NCBI GenBank assembly: GCA_017554835.1
Contig: JAFZHO010000110.1
Location: 1 to 15,739, forward strand
Direction of reading: 5' to 3'
Length of the DNA: 15,739 nucleotides
Origin: Clostridia bacterium
GTDB taxonomy: Bacteria > Bacillota > Clostridia > Oscillospirales > RGIG7773
The position numbers were made by a program, and so were the translations under genes. Under the pieces are notes generated by a model. That model ran no database searches. It saw nothing but the letters and a program-made list of their open reading frames with translations, and had not been told where the DNA came from. Positions 14,062 to 15,739 of this stretch are shown piece by piece; position 1 is the stretch's first letter, and each line of letters opens with the position of its first letter.

Positions 14062-14090
14062 TTGAAATATATCATTTTAAGTGATATAAT
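14062..14090 (+). promoter_or_regulatory. Promoter of metA, with dyad
   Basis: TTGAAA (14062-14067), 17 bp, perfect TATAAT (14085-14090), 30 bp before the metA ATG. A 7-bp inverted repeat TATATCA/TGATATA (14068-14074 with 14082-14088) fills the spacer and enters the -10. The leader is only about 20-25 nt, so no SAM riboswitch or T-box fits between promoter and gene. Confidence 0.7.
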
Positions 14091-14120
14091 AATCTAAAAA
14101 TTCTCAAAGAGGTGAATTTA

Positions 14121-15044
14121 ATGCCTATAAAAATTCCCGATACTCTACCCGCTAAAAAAATACTCGAAAAAGAGAATATTTTTGTTATGTCGGAAAATAG
14201 AGCCGTTAAGCAGGATATCCGTCCTATAAAAATACTCATTCTCAACCTTATGCCTACTAAAATGGAGACGGAAACACAACTCCTCCGCCTGTTAAGTAAT
14301 ACACCTTTACAGGTTGATATCGAACTTATGCAGATGGCAACCTACGAAAGCAAGAATACTCCAAAGGAATATCTTCTCAAATACTACTGCACCTTTGATG
14401 AAATCAAGAATAAACGCTTTGATGGTATGATTATCACGGGAGCTCCCGTTGAGCAGATGGAGTTTGAGGACGTTGATTACTACGATGAATTAAAGGAAAT
14501 TCTCGAATGGTCAAAAACAAACGTATATTCGACCTTCCATATCTGTTGGGGTGCTCAGGTTGGGTTATACTATCATTATGGCATAAAAAAATACCCTTTG
14601 TCAGAAAAGATGTTTGGCGTTTTCAGACATAAACTGACTAAGAAAAACCATAACCTGACAAGAGGTTTCAACGAGGAATTCTGGGCTCCTCATTCAAGAC
14701 ACACAAAAGTAAAATCCGACGATATCAAAAACTGCAAAAATCTTGATATACTCGCCTACTCCGATATGGCAGGAGTATATCTGGTTGCTTCAAAAGACGG
14801 TCGTCAGATTTTTGTTACGGGGCATAGCGAATATGATAACGATACTCTTGCAAAAGAATATTTCAGAGACGTTGATAAAGGTCTTGATATAAAAATGCCT
14901 TATAACTATTTCCCAAACGATGACCCAAAAGCAAAGCCAATCGCAAAATGGCGCGCTCACGCAAACCTTTTATTCTCAAACTGGCTTAACTACTTTGTAT
15001 ATCAGGGAGTTCCATATAACTTTATAAATAGCGAAAATAAATAA
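14121..15044 (+). CDS. metA: Homoserine O-acyltransferase MetA (predicted acetyl-CoA dependent)
   Basis: 307 aa from the ATG at 14121. An in-frame GTG at 14112 would add three residues, but it is part of the SD GAGGTG. With this start the catalytic residues fall on the canonical family numbers: nucleophile C142 (HICWGAQ), H235 and E237 (GHSEYD). The enzyme acylates the homoserine hydroxyl, the first committed step of methionine synthesis. Position 111 in TGAPVEQM is Glu. In studied MetA proteins Glu111 goes with acetyl-CoA and Gly111 with succinyl-CoA, so O-acetylhomoserine is the predicted product. It is the only plus-strand gene, divergent from the PLP-lyase gene, and ends at a strong terminator. 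Confidence 0.96.
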   Translation: MPIKIPDTLPAKKILEKENIFVMSENRAVKQDIRPIKILILNLMPTKMETETQLLRLLSNTPLQVDIELMQMATYESKNTPKEYLLKYYCTFDEIKNKRFDGMIITGAPVEQMEFEDVDYYDELKEILEWSKTNVYSTFHICWGAQVGLYYHYGIKKYPLSEKMFGVFRHKLTKKNHNLTRGFNEEFWAPHSRHTKVKSDDIKNCKNLDILAYSDMAGVYLVASKDGRQIFVTGHSEYDNDTLAKEYFRDVDKGLDIKMPYNYFPNDDPKAKPIAKWRAHANLLFSNWLNYFVYQGVPYNFINSENK

Positions 15045-15069
15045 TATTTCTATTAACAGGCAATAAAAC

Positions 15070-15102
15070 AACACCCGAGCCGAGTTTATCGGTTCGGGTG
15101 TT
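15070..15102. terminator. Bidirectional terminator between metA and the GH2 gene
   Basis: A 14-position stem (15070-15083 with 15089-15102, core ACACCCGA/TCGGGTGT) closes a 5-nt loop. The one non-Watson-Crick pair is G-U in the plus-strand RNA and a C-A mismatch on the minus strand, so the metA direction is favoured. AT-rich tails on both sides suit both convergent genes. Confidence 0.88.
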
Positions 15103-15107
15103 ATAAT

Positions 15108-15739
15108 TTATTTTTCTATTTCTGCTTGTTTTCTCATGGCTGATTTAAGTTTCGCCATAGTTTCATCATCAAATTTAAAAGTTCTGTCATAATAATAAAG
15201 TCCGTTTTGCTCTTGCTCAACGTCGTAAAGCTGAGTATAGCAAAGCCCTAAAATATATGGATTTGAGATTAGAATATCAGCAAGAGTGCAATATCTTTCT
15301 ATAAATTCCTCAAGTGTTTTTGGAGCGTTTCCATATCCCCAGCCGGTATCTACCTTTGGTGCCCATTTTATGCCACCATATTCGCTTACATAAATCGGCT
15401 CACCAAAATATGGTTGAGTGCTGCCTTTTTTCACTTTTCCTTCATTAATATAGGAATAATTTTCGGCGAATTTTGCTGTATCCTGCTCGTAATCGTGTAC
15501 GTCGTGAATTTCTTTTTTGTTGATATGATACCAACCACTTGTATCGATACAGGGGCGTGTTTTATCATAAAGTTTAGTTATTTTATATACGCTTTCTATA
15601 AGTCTGAACTCTAAGTTTCTTTCATCATACCATGTCGTTTCATTAAAAGGACACCATCCTATAAGTGCAGGTGAGCTTGATTCGATAAGTCTCATGTCTG
15701 CGGAGATCGAATCGCCCGCGTCGATCGCGATAACGTCAC
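15108..15739 (-). CDS. Glycoside hydrolase family 2 enzyme (beta-galactosidase/glucuronidase type), C-terminal part, cut by window edge
   Basis: Partial: the frame is open from the right edge to a TAA at 15108. An internal ATG at 15695 is not a credible start because the catalytic barrel is already under way. Counting from that Met, the acid/base Glu is residue 19 in GWCPFNET and the nucleophile Glu is residue 105 in YVSEYGG, both intact and about 86 residues apart as expected for a GH2 TIM barrel. DVHDYEQD and GLCYTQLYDVEQEQNGLY also fit. The enzyme would release galactose, glucuronate or a related sugar from beta-glycosides. The specificity-determining N-terminal region is missing. The last ~41 bases are far more GC-rich than the rest and translate to residues I cannot match to GH2. 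Confidence 0.85.
   Translation of the reverse strand, partial: DVIAIDAGDSISADMRLIESSSPALIGWCPFNETTWYDERNLEFRLIESVYKITKLYDKTRPCIDTSGWYHINKKEIHDVHDYEQDTAKFAENYSYINEGKVKKGSTQPYFGEPIYVSEYGGIKWAPKVDTGWGYGNAPKTLEEFIERYCTLADILISNPYILGLCYTQLYDVEQEQNGLYYYDRTFKFDDETMAKLKSAMRKQAEIEK

Noticed and set aside
14091..14120. SAM riboswitch or T-box upstream of metA
   Set aside because: Only about 30 bp separate the -10 box from the ATG, too short for either element.
15414..15614. 66-codon plus-strand frame opposite the GH2 gene
   Set aside because: Antisense to conserved GH2 barrel sequence; no independent support.
15108..15695. GH2 gene as a complete short protein starting at 15695
   Set aside because: The acid/base motif would be at residue 19 with most of the enzyme missing, and the frame is open to the window edge; it is a truncated view of a longer gene.
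1..15739. CRISPR arrays, tRNA/rRNA genes, IS elements, toxin-antitoxin or defence cassettes
   Set aside because: No regularly spaced repeats, cloverleaf sequences, transposase motifs or defence domains were seen on either strand.

Overview
The window looks like chromosomal core sequence from an AT-rich, endospore-forming member of the Clostridia (Bacillota). The main reasons are a SCIFF ranthipeptide gene with its radical-SAM maturase, a SpoIIM-like sporulation protein next to a XerD-type recombinase, a yajC/YrzE-like pair, ThyX instead of ThyA, strong AGGAGG-type Shine-Dalgarno sites and sigma-A-type promoters. No species can be named. I see no rRNA, tRNA, CRISPR array, insertion sequence, prophage or plasmid replication gene. 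All genes lie on the minus strand except metA.

Read in the direction of minus-strand transcription (right to left): (1) At the right edge is the C-terminal part of a glycoside hydrolase family 2 enzyme. It converges on plus-strand metA across a strong bidirectional hairpin terminator. (2) metA is divergent from a PLP enzyme of the methionine gamma-lyase-like ('aluminum resistance') family. The two promoters have -35 boxes 2 bp apart and each carries a dyad. (3) yajC is followed by a small four-helix membrane protein (TIGR04086/YrzE-like). (4) scfA, the 49-aa SCIFF precursor, was found by reading the sequence. It is followed by an attenuator-like hairpin and then scfB, the maturase. (5) proC, a spoIIM-like gene and a xerD-like gene form a likely co-transcribed group. 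(6) Two small membrane-protein genes follow (DUF624, then DUF378). (7) A tightly packed eight-gene operon runs wecG/tagA-type glycosyltransferase, thyX, thymidylate-kinase-like, DUF2156, GNAT acetyltransferase, DJ-1/PfpI, 5-formyl-THF cyclo-ligase and CPBP membrane protease. (8) mltG has its own promoter and runs off the left edge.

Functionally, thyX, the dTMP-kinase-like gene and the 5-formyl-THF cyclo-ligase tie the long operon to folate-dependent dTMP supply. MetA and the PLP enzyme point to methionine/sulfur metabolism. WecG/TagA and MltG act in cell-envelope construction.

I do not see a clearly new multi-gene system. The points most worth a second look are: a seventh cysteine in the SCIFF peptide and the hairpin that separates it from its maturase; a XerD-like recombinase whose first catalytic Arg reads Lys and whose third active-site His reads Asn; a perfect 11-bp hairpin that buries the spoIIM-like start codon; the dyad-rich divergent promoter of metA; and an abrupt GC-rich end to the window.
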